The translations under genes were made by a program, and so were the position numbers. Below, piece after piece: positions 1 through 11,543 of a DNA stretch of 64,000 bases; position 1 is the first letter of the stretch; each line of letters begins with the position of its first letter. The stretch spans positions 1,116,001 through 1,180,000 of the forward strand of contig OZ345354.1 in assembly GCA_977006965.1 (NCBI GenBank), read 5' to 3'. The DNA is from Phymatolithon calcareum (Eukaryota; Rhodophyta; Florideophyceae; Hapalidiales). The notes under the pieces were generated by a model that was not told where the DNA came from, did not search any database, and saw nothing but the letters and a program-made list of their open reading frames with translations.

Positions 1-2
1 GA

Positions 3-896
3 CTCCAAGCAGCGATAGACTCGGTGCATGCAACGGTTAAGGACTGCAAAAAACTGAAGAACCGAGCAATACTACGCAACCTTACTGAATTGGCTCCAGT
101 TATGCATAATGAGACGCATTGGTCCGGAAAGTATCATATGTTCAAGCGCTTCAACCGCATACGCGATCAGTTAATCGACGCGGCAAAGCCGGAAGGAGCA
201 ACAATAGCTATGGACGAGAGCGAGCAGTTCCGCAACAGATCTACGCTGTACGCAAGTCAGTTTAAGAAAATCAACCAGGTAACTCTGGAACTACAAAAGC
301 GCGGTGCTTCGTTTTCGGACTGTCGCCTAGCTCTTGATGAGTTGATTTCATCAGTCGAGCAGTGCAAGTACGATGTCAAGTCACCATTATACCGATGTCA
401 GCTTGGAAAACACTACATTGCATCACGTGCATCAATTGTGTGCGACCCAGCATTCGAGTCGGGAGTTGTTAAGATTCAGCGCGGTGAGTCCGATACTATG
501 ACAAATGAAGAGAAAGATGAATGCAAGAAGCTCAAGCTGGAACACGATGACGGTATAACAAGCTCTATCGGCGGATCGGGTGGAGGCCGGCTGTCAATGG
601 CGGAAAGAATTGCCCTAAAAAAGCACAAGCGTGCCGAGGTCCATCAGACTTATATAAATTGCGACTTTATTCTTAGATCAACTGCCGAGGTGGAGAGGCT
701 TTGGTCGGTGGCCAAGGACGTTTTGACAGACAATCGCAAGAGGATGACACCGTTATTACTAGAAGCCCTGCTGTTTCTTAAAGAGAACAAAGGTTCCTGG
801 GAACAGCAGTCGATCTCCGTGGCGATGATCACTTCCCGAAGCGCAAGAGGGATCCAACGCGTTAGTGAAGACATGGCGCAGGAAGACCTGAATTAG
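3..896 (+). CDS. hAT-family transposase, C-terminal part (truncated by window edge)
   Basis: The frame is open from the left edge of the window to the TAG at 894-896, about 298 codons, so the N-terminus (any BED finger and the first catalytic residues) lies outside. The last 80 residues carry the hAT C-terminal dimerisation signature: RSTAEVERLW, then DVLTDNRKRM, then LEALLFLKEN. In this family that region pairs transposase subunits and completes the RNase H-like catalytic fold used for cut-and-paste transposition. No stop or frameshift breaks the visible part, so the element may be fairly young. Three copies of TATTGCAATT follow within 100 bp and could be subterminal binding sites of the same element. 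The family call rests on the C-terminal motif only; which hAT subgroup it belongs to cannot be told. Confidence 0.8.
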   Translation, partial: LQAAIDSVHATVKDCKKLKNRAILRNLTELAPVMHNETHWSGKYHMFKRFNRIRDQLIDAAKPEGATIAMDESEQFRNRSTLYASQFKKINQVTLELQKRGASFSDCRLALDELISSVEQCKYDVKSPLYRCQLGKHYIASRASIVCDPAFESGVVKIQRGESDTMTNEEKDECKKLKLEHDDGITSSIGGSGGGRLSMAERIALKKHKRAEVHQTYINCDFILRSTAEVERLWSVAKDVLTDNRKRMTPLLLEALLFLKENKGSWEQQSISVAMITSRSARGIQRVSEDMAQEDLN

Positions 897-903
897 ATTC
901 TGT

Positions 904-990
904 TATTGCAATTGATATTGGATGAATGGTCAGATATTGCAATTCCTATTGCCTTCAACCATGGATTATTGGTATTGCAATTCCTATTGC
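904..990. repeat. Three spaced copies of TATTGCAATT
   Basis: TATTGCAATT occurs at 904-913, 935-944 and 973-982. The last two copies extend to a shared 18-bp unit (935-952 and 973-990). They begin 8 bp after the transposase stop. hAT transposases typically bind short repeated subterminal motifs, so this may be the 3' subterminal region of that element. No terminal inverted repeat or target duplication can be tested because the left end is outside the window. Confidence 0.5.
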
Positions 991-1290
991 ATCATGTGCC
1001 TGAATAAATAACAATAATATTGGTACTATCCCTGAACAGGCCCTGCATGTTTCCGTTGGTGCTATTGCTAAAAACGGCATCAAAGTGCTGACGTGCTGAG
1101 CAAAGGGTAGATCTATGACCGTTGTCAAGACTAGATAACGTCTCGCTGAACATCTCTGGAATCTTGCTGGCATAGAGGCCAAAGAACATCTTGCTGAAGA
1201 GAACTCTGAAATCTTGATGTAAACGAAATTGTCAAACATTCTTTGCCGACTACTGTCTAGGACCGGTGACCATTCCTCTAATACACCAAA

Positions 1291-3703
1291 GACCCATCAA
1301 GCTACCGGCTTATTGCACTCCTGTCACACACAAGGAAGGTCATCGAAAGTGCGCTCGAAAAGATCCTCAGAAAACTCTACAAGTTTAATAAGATATAGAC
1401 AGGGCACAAAATGTCGCAAAACGGAAATGAACAGTTCAGAACAAAGAGAGTTTATTACCTTTCGCGCTGTCAGCGTTGTAGGACCTCGCGAAGGTCCACG
1501 TGCTGTTCAAGAATGTCGCCACACACCATTTAGTCTTCCGTTATGGCAGCTGGTTTCCCAAACGGGGGCCGGGCATGACGAGACGCCTACACCAGCCACT
1601 TCTCTCCGTGTGCTCCCAGAAGGAGCACTGAGCCGACCAAGACTTGTTGATTCTTATTCCGACTGCCTTCCGACACAATGCTGTGCTCGGGTGCTGTCGC
1701 ATTTATACCATTCCGAATCTGATCATCGGCGCTGGAGTATGAAGCGGCGCTCACCCAGAGCCAGTTAGACTGTCTCTGAATTTACTGTTTTGTTGTGAGA
1801 AACAGGCGGCAGTGTGCGAGACGGTGCCACTTGAGACTTATTGTTTCTTGTCTTCTCGACAGCGAATATTCCCGACTTCGAATTTGCAACACAAGAAGTC
1901 AAATGGGTGCCACATTGCCGTCCTGAACACTACTGCAGCCATCAGACTAAGGCGCAGTCGCCTTGCTGTCCTGGACCTTTCGGAAGCCTTCGACACCATG
2001 CCTAGGCATCTCCTGTCTCGACTGCTTAAGCGCCAACACCCAACCACCCTAGATGCGTGGATCATATACTTCCTGCAGTCTTGCATCATCTAGACACCGG
2101 CAGATGATCAAAACAACCGACTTCTCGTACGAAAGGACGTTTTTTTGGAACTGTTTAGTTGTTTATTTGAAAGCCCCTCATTAACACTACTAAGACTGTA
2201 CGGGAGCAGCTTTTCGTAACTTGTTCATTCTACTATATCGCCTGGTCCCTAATACAGGGACTCGTCGTTCTACTTGTTGTCAATTATGGTGACGCTGTAG
2301 AGTAGTATGGAGTCTAATGCCTTTTCCGTTAACATCTCTCCGGGGTCCAGTTCATACTTTTTCCGGTTCATGCGTATGGTCTCCAGGTGGCTCTCTGATG
2401 CCGTTCCGAATGTATTCGATATTAGCGTCGTGCTCACTTGAGGGAACCTTCCGCTTGCGTATTTTATAGCCAGCTGTCGATGTCTCACCTTGGCAAACCT
2501 GAGGATGGTACAAAAGGACGTGCCGCAAGGATCGCATTTGTCCCCAACTCTCTCGAACATATTCGTGGATGTCCTCGCATAAAGTCTGCTGAGAATCCCT
2601 CCCTAAATCTCAAAAGCGCCCGCAACGTTTCTAGCTGACGACGCCATCGTTCGTGCCTTTCCCCAGAGGGACTGCAAACTCTCCTTGTCATTTGATTCAG
2701 ATTGGTCATTAGCCACTGGAATGACGTGGAACAAGAAGTCGGGGAAGACCTGTATCGTTTCTTCTGAAGAACAAGACGTACTACGTCTTGTTCTTCAGGA
2801 GAAACGATACAGGCCCGCTCATTCACACTTGCGAACAGAGAGATTGAAAGCTCTACCGAGACGTCATACTTACGAGTTTCTATTTCCTCTCATGGTGTGA
2901 CAGAAACATCTACAATCTCAAGATTCGACGCTGCCAACTATCGGCTGCTAGCGCTGGCAGACATCGGCCTCCACGCTCGCGGACTCTCACGTCCCACCTA
3001 CGTACGACGCTACAAGGCACTCGTGCGACCAATGCTAGAATATCTACTCCCGCTCATCTAGGTGACATATCGCATTCACTAAGCACAGCTTGGTCTCGAA
3101 GGAAACCTTTTCTCACGACATTTTGGTTCGTGCTGCAAGAGGCATCTACAAAATCGAATCGATTTATCTTCGACAAAAGCAACTCAGCGCCAAATTCATC
3201 AGCGCTGAGAAACAGCGAGGAAAATATGCCTTAGGACTTCCCAAAGACCAAGAACCCCTGACTGTAATCAACGAGTCCAACGATGTGTTCCATAAAGCTT
3301 TCCTATGCAACACGACGGAATCGTTCGCAAGACATGTTGACTCCGAAACTAACGTAAGAAAAAGAACTTTACAAGTGGCAATAGAGGAGTAGAAACGCTA
3401 ACTGCCTGAACTATCGCTTGGCAGTGAAGGCAGGCGCCCTCCCCATCCCATACGAGATGAACTCCCTCCCTTCCTCCGTCTAAAGAAAGCGAAGTACAGG
3501 CTCCTGTGCACCCACGGACTACTCCATCGCTTCCCGTAACCCTATCAAGAGAAGAAGATATCAGAAGCACGCACACTTGATCGCGCGCTAGAAGAGATGT
3601 CAATCTTCATGTGTAAACAATCCCTTCCAGAGCATAAAGAAACCAGGTTGCAAAGCGCGGTCGACGCAATCCAGGAGATCTGCCTCTCAGGTGCTGAATA
3701 GAC
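1291..3703 (+). pseudogene. Decayed non-LTR (LINE) retrotransposon, reverse transcriptase region
   Basis: Fragments of a LINE reverse transcriptase follow each other in the correct order, in shifting frames. At 1291 is the start of the RT domain (DPSSYRLIALLSHTRKVIES). Near 1970-2010 is the catalytic segment LAVLDLSEAFDTMPRHLL. At 2505-2580 is VPQGSHLSPTLSNIFVD. At 2628-2642 is FLADD, in place of the usual F/YADD. At 2960-3060 is the post-RT segment YKALVRPMLEYLLPLI, and to about 3703 a C-terminal tail. Stops and frameshifts separate these pieces, so the copy is dead. Unrelated sequence seems to lie between about 2100 and 2460. A second fragment of the same tail lies at 5521-5625. LINE identity is secure; the clade is not. 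Confidence 0.85.
2749..2813. repeat. Near-perfect palindrome, 32-bp arms, 1-nt spacer
   Basis: Two 32-bp arms (2749-2780 and 2782-2813) are inverted copies with one mismatch, around a single C at 2781. The structure lies inside the decayed LINE, just after the FLADD segment, and duplicates part of its coding sequence in inverted orientation. This suggests a local template-switch event rather than a terminator or transposon end. Confidence 0.9.
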
Positions 3704-4186
3704 GATATCTTCAAGTAAACTTACATCCATCCATCATTATATGTCGCCATGAAATCGTTTCGAGGATGCGTGTGTAGTACTGGAAATTGCTTTGTAGCAA
3801 TTGTATTGTTTCCATGTCATAAATTATCCTACATGAACAGTTTAGATACCTATTGTTATTTATGTAACAGACAGCAGCGCTCGCAGTCTGTTCCTCGTTT
3901 GTTCTGTTTCGCTAATTTCAGTTTGTTCAAGCTTTATCTTTTCTTTCATGTCCGCAGTTTCTCCTTCACTGCTCTTGCAAAGGCGATCATAGAATGCTAA
4001 ACTAGCGCAGTGCCTGGGAGCCCGTCAAAATCAAAAATATTTGTGTCATGCGTCTAGAACACTAAGTGAAGAACTGGTGGTAGTTTTCAATGCATCTAGT
4101 GGCTCTTCCAGTCCTTAAGAGCAGTCCACTAGTCAGGATACGATGCGCATCAACATGGATCTGAGTAGCTATAGTCCTACGAAGTT
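3704..4186. other. Intergenic, nothing recognised
   Basis: AT-rich sequence between the LINE remnant and the MULE. Only short open frames without recognisable motifs are present. Confidence 0.6.
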
Positions 4187-4195
4187 ATATTTAAC

Positions 4196-4271
4196 GTGGA
4201 AATTCACTATATGGCCATCAAAAGTGGGAAAAATTCACTACATGGCCATCCCTAGTCAAACCTACTACTCA
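4196..4271 (+). repeat. Left terminal inverted repeat of the MULE
   Basis: 76 bp matching the reverse complement of 5237-5313 with about ten differences and one indel at the outer tip. Within it the unit AAATTCACTAYATGGCCATC occurs twice (from 4201 and from 4234), so the end is itself built from a short tandem unit, a possible double binding site for the transposase. Confidence 0.9.
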
Positions 4272-4323
4272 TCCGTCACGAATACGACGACGCACTCTAA
4301 GCACGTCGTCGTATTTTTCTGCT

Positions 4324-5076
4324 ATGCTCAACTCAGAACGCTCCCGCACTAACCACTCTGAAATCATGGAAAAGATGGAGCTCGTGCTACACGTGGTCGA
4401 CTGCACTGGATCAAGCTTTGACAACGTTGTCAACGTCGTGATCTCCCGCAACATGTCGACGAGCAAGGCTCACCTCGCGACGAAGCGCAACAAACAGCGC
4501 CTTACACTCATATGTAGTCAGCACACAGCTTGCACCTTCCGCGTTAACGTCAGCGTGCTTCCGAGCATCGGCGGTGTCAGGATCACCAAGTTTCCGGACA
4601 CAGCTGCGTTGAAGGCCACTGAGACACCATTCGATGTGACAGTTAGCAGCGACTACTGCGCTACATGCTCCTGCCGTCACTTGGAAGAGCACCAGCGGCC
4701 ATGTAGCCACGTGGACGCTTCACTTTTGTACGCTTCTAGACGCTTGGTGCAGCATCCGGTGTCGTTGGACCCGTGGAACAAGCACTGGTTCCTGGACGTA
4801 TGGATGTTGAGAACGTAGGCCAAGCAGCATGAGGGCAGCATCACGCGTGTTGCAGTCACTGGAGACCAGCTGGTATAGGATGATTTGGTGCCGTTTGACC
4901 GTGTGGCAAAGCCGGACCGCAAGCGCAACAAGTCCTACTTGCCGTCCGAAATCAGGGCCCTCACTGCTCCCCGTACAGAAACACTGGTCACTTTTCCCAG
5001 ATATGCACGAGGCCGAACATCCACAACCTTGTCGAGGGGAAACGAAAAGAAATCGACAAATCGGCTCAGTCCATGA
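4324..5076 (+). pseudogene. MULE transposase C-terminal remnant with SWIM zinc finger
   Basis: From the ATG at 4324 the frame runs 164 codons to TAG at 4816-4818. It continues in the same frame past a second TAG (4876-4878) to about 5076. Residues 112-129 carry the SWIM zinc-finger pattern CxCx(n)CxH, seen as CSCRHLEEHQRPCSH, which in MULE transposases lies after the catalytic domain. Past the stops, a basic stretch (KPDRKRNKS) resembles the lysine/arginine-rich tail common in this family. The DDE residues are absent. The piece is therefore a leftover of a longer transposase, closed by two stops, inside a non-autonomous element. Confidence 0.7.
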
Positions 5077-5236
5077 TCATCCGCCTGCGGTGACGGAGAT
5101 GCTACTTACGACGAGGATCTAAAGCATAGAGAGTAGCGCGCGCAATAAATTTTACTGTCGCATAGATTGCTTTGACAGAAGGATGAGTACTAGTTTTGGG
5201 TGGGTGAGTTATGATAGTATGCATGGCTAATATGGG

Positions 5237-5313
5237 TGAGTAGTAGGTTCGGCGAGGGGTGGCGATGCAGTGAATTTTTCCCACTTTTGGTGGCCATATA
5301 GTGAATTTCCTCA
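5237..5313 (-). repeat. Right terminal inverted repeat of the MULE
   Basis: 77 bp; inverted partner of 4196-4271. It starts on the outer side with TGAGGAAATTCAC where the left end has GTGGAAATTCAC. The second internal unit has diverged more than the first. Confidence 0.9.
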
Positions 5314-5520
5314 ATATTTAACATGCGATGGTTTAGTGGATATATCGGTTATTGACAAGTTTTAAATTCCTGGAAGGGAAAACAGAGTAGCATTGACGTT
5401 CCGTAAACTAAACAACACAGACAACCAGAGTACACCAGTATGCCAAGCGCTGACTCTGTATACTGCGAATACGAACAACGGGATTAATAATTACGATTTC
5501 ATTTCTAGATTTGTTTTCTC

Positions 5521-5625
5521 ATGAACTCAATACCCCAGAAACGACGTCAAGAGCAAGAAGAAATGAGGCTGCAAGCAGCAGTCGATACAATGCGGGTTAT
5601 ATTACGTAGCACATCATGTAGGTAA
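5521..5625 (+). pseudogene. LINE C-terminal fragment
   Basis: A 34-codon open piece whose residues EEMRLQAAVDTM match the tail of the LINE at 3635-3690 (KETRLQSAVDAI). It is a second, very short copy of the 3' part of the same LINE family. The MULE lies between the two copies. Confidence 0.55.
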
Positions 5626-6726
5626 ACGCATCTGAGCAGCCTTTCCCGTTCTGGTTAGAACAATTGAGCAACAGTTGCTCAGAAACTACTCTTGTGCATG
5701 CTTGTTGAAAATTGCTGTCTAACTTCTAGTATCCCGACTTCCTGATATAGGGAGCAGCGGCCAAATCCTATGCCGTGTACGGAAGTCTGAATACCTGCTC
5801 CGACTGTCACATGCAGATCAGGTGTGAAAGACTGCCAATTCCTTGAAATTGGGCAAAAAATTTCGCAAATACCCATTTTACGCACAGAGAGGCTGCATAG
5901 AAGAACGCTGTCATGGTCGTTGATCGTGCGTTTGAACTACTAGAATAGTTTACACCCTAGCTTGTGTTTTCTTGTCCTTCTTGCTTGATTGTCGTCCTCG
6001 TTCATAGCTTGCTGTCCTGTTTTGTTATTTGCGGACCTAATTGTTGGATTGTCACTATTCCCTAAGCGCTGCCCCCCATCCCAGTATTTGGGATGCGGTA
6101 GTTACAATTTTGTGTTCTATGGACTGATATTGTCTACCGTGGGGTTGGCTACTCTAGGTGCGTTGTAACCTAGTGTCCTTACGTATGGCGTGCTACTTAT
6201 CCATTCATTGCAAGTCAGAGTCGAGAAATGGTTTGACTCCGTTGTGGAAGAGCAATGACTTTGTTACAGATGCGCTCGGCCGACTCTTCTCGTCCTCTTT
6301 GTTCACGTCCAGAATGATCCAGTTGACAATTTTGGATTAGAAGATGGGCGATAAGGACAATTACATCCTGTGGCACTAAGAACAGATATCGCTTTGGTGT
6401 GAGTAGCGGCACCGGCGTCGGTGGTCATCGGGGATTATTTTCATCAGGCAATCAGTCGTGCTTGGTACCGCGAGCGTCAATGAACTTTTTAAGGTGCTCC
6501 TTAAGAACTGCAGTCTTCGGAATGATATTGAACAACAGGCACATTGCGGTTTCTTCTGTTGAGAATCTATACTTTTCAAGAGCTTTCATTTCCACAAAGA
6601 CTATTTCTTGAAAATCAGTCAGCCGGCAGACTCACTAGCGTCTAATTCGAAATATTGATAAGATCGATTATCTGTGTAAGCTTCATTGAACGACATTTTC
6701 AGCTGGATGTCGTACGCAAATTAGGA
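5626..6726. other. Intergenic, nothing recognised
   Basis: About 1.1 kb with only short unrelated open frames on both strands and no repeat structure that could be recognised. Confidence 0.55.
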
Positions 6727-7881
6727 TTAGTAAAACGAAGAAAGTTCTAAATTAGGCAGTCTGTCGCTGCTGACGGCCACTTCCAAAGGCACGGATTTTC
6801 TGTTCCTTGGAGGCGGGAACGGCAGGTGCTCGCCGTACGGTCCTGTCGTCGGCGGCCCATATCTTGGAGACTTAAGGCGCACTATACGAGGGGCACCAAC
6901 AACGTGAACTTCGGACACACTGACCGGCATTGCCGGTGGTGGAATTTGCGAGCGCTGATCGCGCTTGACGCGCGTTATTTTAGGGAGAGATGCACCGCGT
7001 TGACGCAGCTTATGCTCTGCAACGTCTTCGGCAGCCGGAGATGCAGTCGGGGCAAATAAGTCAATAAGTTTCTGATTTCCAGATGAGAGCGCGGCATGCG
7101 CTGCCGTCACGCCCCGACGATCGGGTCTGTCCGGGTCCGCACCGGCATTAAGCAGGTAGCGTGCAACAGCTACATGACCCTCCTCCACAGCAAAATGCAA
7201 TGGCGTACGGTCGTCTGCATTTGCAGAATTCACTATTGTGATGAAGAGTAACGCGAGAGTGGAACGAAACATTGGAGAAAATGCATGGAAACGGTTGTAC
7301 GTCAGCAATCAAGGTGTCCTAGTACGCATAGATGCCCACCAAAATGCATGCCCCGCGAAGCAAAAATTCAACATACCGTTAGCTCCAAACGCCGCGACAA
7401 GCACACGCGCTGAGCGCACATCGCCGGTAGCAGCTGCGGCGGAAAGATCGCGAGCGAGAGCGACGTCGGGAAACACATTCGAATGACTTAGACGACCAGG
7501 AAGCGGGGCGTCCGCCAAAGCAAGCGCACGAAGTGCGTCAATTGCGCCTGCGACAGCAGCATCGGTGGCTGGAGTACGTCCGCACGAGTCTTTGGCCGCC
7601 GGATCTGCACCACGGGCAAGCAGTTCACGAACAACGGCAACATGACCACTTGCGGCTGCGATATGCAAAGCGGTACGACCGGAAGAGTCTGAAGCACGGG
7701 CGAGTTCAGGGGCAAGCGCAAGTGCCTCGCGTAGCGCTGCTAGGTCGCCATACGCCGCAAGGATGAGAGCAACGGCTGGGGACGGTACGTCGCGACGTAA
7801 TAGACGGCGCACACCGGTGTTGCGCGGGGAGGAAGGCGAGCGTGAGGACGGAGCATGACGTGGTGAGAGCGGTGACGACAT
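6727..7881 (-). CDS. Ankyrin-repeat protein, two exons
   Basis: Exon 1 is 7881-7377 and exon 2 is 7232-6727. The intron 7376-7233 (144 nt) starts GTATGT and ends CACAATAG on the minus strand. Joining at phase 1 restores a valine codon in the middle of an ankyrin unit, which fixes the splice sites. The 336-residue product has five or six ankyrin units between about residues 38 and 230. The clearest are GRTALHIAAASGHVAVVREL and DRTPLHFAVEEGHVAVARYL, each followed by LLxxGADP. The N-terminus is Ser/Pro/Arg-rich. The C-terminal third is basic and proline-rich without a known domain. Ankyrin units bind protein partners; the partner cannot be inferred. No signal peptide or membrane segment is visible. 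Confidence 0.85.
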
Positions 7882-9866
7882 CGTCCAAGGGGGTCAGAAT
7901 ACGCCTCCCGAAACTGTTCGTGGGGCGCAGCTTAGTTAACGAAGGTTGTTGCAGTGCAGTTGCACCTTCGTGCAGTCAGTGCTCGGTACACTCCACCGCG
8001 GGGCACTGGACATAAGGATGAGCATCAACCCGCAATAAAACATCAGGTAATTTTATCAGCCGGTAGCCCCTATTGATTTATATATCAAGAGGGAACGCCA
8101 GTTGATATACTGATTGCATTGAGAAGCATCAACTCTATGCTAGCGCTTAATATATCATTCACTCTGATGTATTAACCGATAATTCTCCACCTTTTCATCA
8201 GAGCTCCTACAAACCTATGAAATACGAAATAATATTACTATTGTACTTTTTGTATACTTTTTTGAGGTTTTTGTCAAAAAATATTTCGAAATACCTGACA
8301 AATTTTGCCTTTCGGCTCAAAAAATTTAATCATACCTCACTTTTGACTTGGTTGAGAAGTATCATTATTATTTGATATCGAAAAGAAGAATTGATATTCC
8401 AGGGCTTCATATCAAGCGTTTTCTCAGCCAACTATGGTTGTTGATGTTCACCAGCAAACTGTCGTAGACCCCGGGAATGTGTTTCCGTGCCTTCATTGAA
8501 ATTACGCGCGGCCGACAAATCCTATTATGATTCTCAATTCAGTGCTTGGTTATCATACTGTATGGAAAGAAAGACAGCGTTGACAACGGGCCAATCTGTT
8601 CGCAACAAATTTGCGTGTGGTCGCGCTCCTGCGTGCCGACGCCAAGCCCCAACTGATGAAGAATTACATTCATGAGTCCTATGATACGTGCTGCCTTGAG
8701 TTGGATGGGTCTTGAAACTGCAGGTTTTATGCTAGTATCTGGGGCATCTTGGCGTGGGGGGAAGAGGCAGCTAGCTAACGCTTTGTTATCTCGCTCATGA
8801 TAGTCCAGTGTAAACGAGCAATGTGCAGTGCGGTAAATTTTGGCTTAGGTTACTACTGACTTCTACGAAGGGAACTGGTTTCTACATAAATTTCTCTATG
8901 TTGCTGTCTGCTATTCCGGCTGTTCCGGCTCTCCTTAAATGCTTTCAGAACAGGCAGTACACTTGCATGTACTGTATATGTAAGCATGAATCGAGAGCCG
9001 GCCTCCGCACTGGTACTGGACAGTAGGCGAACCCTACTTCATGAGGATCTGCACGCGTAAATATCGCTTACAGCTACCGGCCCGTCGGAGATTATCTCAA
9101 GTGCACAACAATAGCAACGCCCAGTGTTTTCAGTGCCCTGTGAAGCAGAGCTCAGTGCTCTGCCAACATTCCTACGTTTTACCCCAGCGAGTGGTTCAAC
9201 GACATTCTTTCGAAGAACTGGAGACAGAATATTTCATTGACTCCTTTTTTCAGTGCCTCTATCACAAGCGCACCCAATAGTGCGCTGAAATCTTGTCGGA
9301 TCGCTGTCCTATTGCTCTGTACCCTTCATAGAACTTGTGTTGACTGTGGGGCGCCTCCAGGGTCTTCAAGAATAAAACGCGAAAAGATATCACTTCATGT
9401 CAATAGAAAATGTGTATACTAATTGCCTTGGGTAAAGACCCTCCACCTTTCTCAATCACTGCACATCTGCGCACTAGAACTCGGCCTACACAGAGGATGT
9501 ACAGACCGGAGTGAGAAAGCAAAAGGAAAGCGGAAGGGCCTAAGTGAGGAGCGGACCCGACTACGAAGTGCAACGAAAGAAGCAATCAATGGGAATACAC
9601 AATTTATCACCCTCGGAGCACATTTCCCAACCTTCGGACTGAGCAACCTCGACAAGGAGTGAAAGTTGCAGGGGGTGATAGGCATGATACGTGTGACTCT
9701 GGCGGAGAAAGAGTCGATGAGCGAATGTCCGCTTAGCACACTCCACAGTCTTGCGGGGACTCTAGCGGTCGTGTGGATCAGACCCGAGCGCGGGCCTTCG
9801 CGTTACGGGGCTGCGAAACTCAACGATGTTAGATCTGGCGTCCTGTGCGCTTTGAATTCATTTCGT
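7882..9866. other. Intergenic, nothing recognised
   Basis: About 2 kb, AT-rich between 8040 and 8420. Open frames are short and lack motifs. The first 100-200 bp presumably hold the promoter and leader of the ankyrin gene, but no TATA box stands out. Confidence 0.55.
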
Positions 9867-11543
9867 TCATTCATTTTGCCTATTCGAGGGTCTACGTTTC
9901 TTCCATTCTATCTTATCGTTAGCGAGTTTGACTGCGGCTTTCATGTCTCGTTCGGGTACGTCACCAAAGAGTGATTCTGGCGTTAGTCTGTCGCATTGTA
10001 GCAGAACTTGGCGGACCAGGCGGCACTCGTCCATTCTAAGAATGTGTCCAAGCCAGTTCCATCGTCGGTATCTGGTCCACATCGCCACGTCGATGGTGGG
10101 TGTCCTGAATTCGTCGGCTATTGGTCTCTCCGTTGTTCTCGATAGCTTATTAGCACCTATTATCTTTAGTTTCTTCCGCACTGGTTCTGTCAGCTTCCAT
10201 GATTCACAGCCGTATAGGAGAGTTGATACGACAGAGGAGCCAAAAAGACGGAGCCGTAGACTTGTGAGTAGTTTCTCATCGGTCAGAATCCGTTTGAGGT
10301 CTTGAAAGCGAGACCAGGCAATTTGGACGCGGTCGATGACAGGGACAAACGGGTCACCGTCTGCCGACTGCATTACGCCAAGATATTTGAAGTTCCGAGT
10401 GTTCCCAAGCTCTTCAGCTTCTAGGAGGACGCGTTCCAGCTCGTTTTGTGCCCGTTCCGGTATTGCTTCTTTCAGCAGCTTGTCTGCGGGTGATCCGGCA
10501 CGGGAACCGACCTTCCGGGTGGAAAGTTTGGATACGAGGCCCCCTTGCTCCTCTGTGAGACGGAGTGCTTCTCGAGGCTCGTCGCCAAAGTATTCGACGG
10601 AGACGCGCATTTGGCTTCTGTAATTTAGCCGAACAACGGTGCTCATGTGTCAGTCCAGCCAGCCAAGGTAGTCCAGCTTGCGGATAGCGATCTTGGGGCT
10701 CACTGGAGGACATTGCTTTCTACAGAGCAGGAGGCGGTGTGTTGCCAGGGAGGTTGCGTAGGAAAAATTTCTTTTGCAATCGGGGCACTGGAATTTGAAA
10801 TCCATAGCTTCTACATCTTCTTCCGTTGTGCATGTAACTCTTTCTGGGTTTTGGATATGCTATACAAAGCTCCTGTGAGGGGCAATGACGAGCCCTCCGT
10901 CGGTTCTCGCCGCTGGGCTTAGCAGCGAGAGCCGAATTTGAGCAGTTTCAGCGTTATCGTAGAGCAGGACGATGTCGTCAGCGTAATCGAGCTTGTCGAT
11001 TCGGATTGTACTCGTAAGAGTGATACCAGCTGTTTGCGAGTTGTGTTGTCGGAAGATTCAGTCCAGGGCTATGATGAAGCAAAGGGGGCTTACTCTGTCT
11101 CCTTGCAGCACGCCTCGCTCAATGCGAACCTTCCTCGAGAAAAACCGTGATCCGTTGCAAGGCTGTGCTCGGACTGTGACGCTTGCCGTTGTGTACATTA
11201 GCGATATGAGCCGGACGTATTTTTTTGGGCACGCGTAGCTTCGAAGAGATGGCATGAGAAAGGCAAGGTCGATGGAGTCAAACGCCGCCCTGAAGTCTAT
11301 GTATCTAATCGTCGCCGTACGCCCTTCTTCCAGTAGTCGGTCCACTGTACATGTCCGGAAGGCATGTATTGTCCCGACATCCACGGGCTGGGCGGAAACC
11401 AGCCTGTGAATCGAGCAATAGTTGTTCAATGAACGGGGCCACGCGATGGAGAAGGCACATAGAGATGATCTTGAATGCGTGCGAAGAAGGCATATTGCCC
11501 TGTAGTTCTTCCTGTCGTCCTTCGACCCTTTCTTGTGCACCAT
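9867..11543 (-). pseudogene. Decayed RTE/CR1-like LINE with an internal C2HC zinc finger
   Basis: Read on the minus strand, the order is as follows. First comes the RT start (KKGSKDDRKNYRAICLL, near 11530), then FRAAFDSIDLAFLMPSL and GVLQGDRVSPLCF, ending at TGA near 11058. In another frame, DYADDIVLLYDNAE follows, with the catalytic YADD at 10974-10985. Next is a finger of the form Cx2Cx12Hx4C at about 10722-10790. After an in-frame TGA (10650-10652) comes a 259-codon frame (10646-9867) with FKYLGVMQSADG, STLLYGCESWKLT and RRWNWLGHILRMDE, the usual post-RT region of these LINEs. One frameshift and one stop inactivate the copy. Its 5' part, including the endonuclease, is missing. Confidence 0.88.

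Larger units (their letters stand above)
4196..5313 (+). mobile_element. Non-autonomous MULE (Mutator-like element), 1118 bp
   Basis: The element has long terminal inverted repeats (4196-4271 and 5237-5313, about 85% identical by eye). It is flanked by a perfect 9-bp direct repeat, ATATTTAAC, at 4187-4195 and 5314-5322. A 9-bp target duplication with long inverted repeats is the hallmark of Mutator-like elements. The interior holds a frame with a SWIM-type zinc finger, the domain usually found near the C-terminus of MULE transposases, but no room for the DDE catalytic core. It is therefore best read as a deletion derivative mobilised in trans. The intact target duplication and similar repeats argue for a moderately recent insertion. 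Confidence 0.88.
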
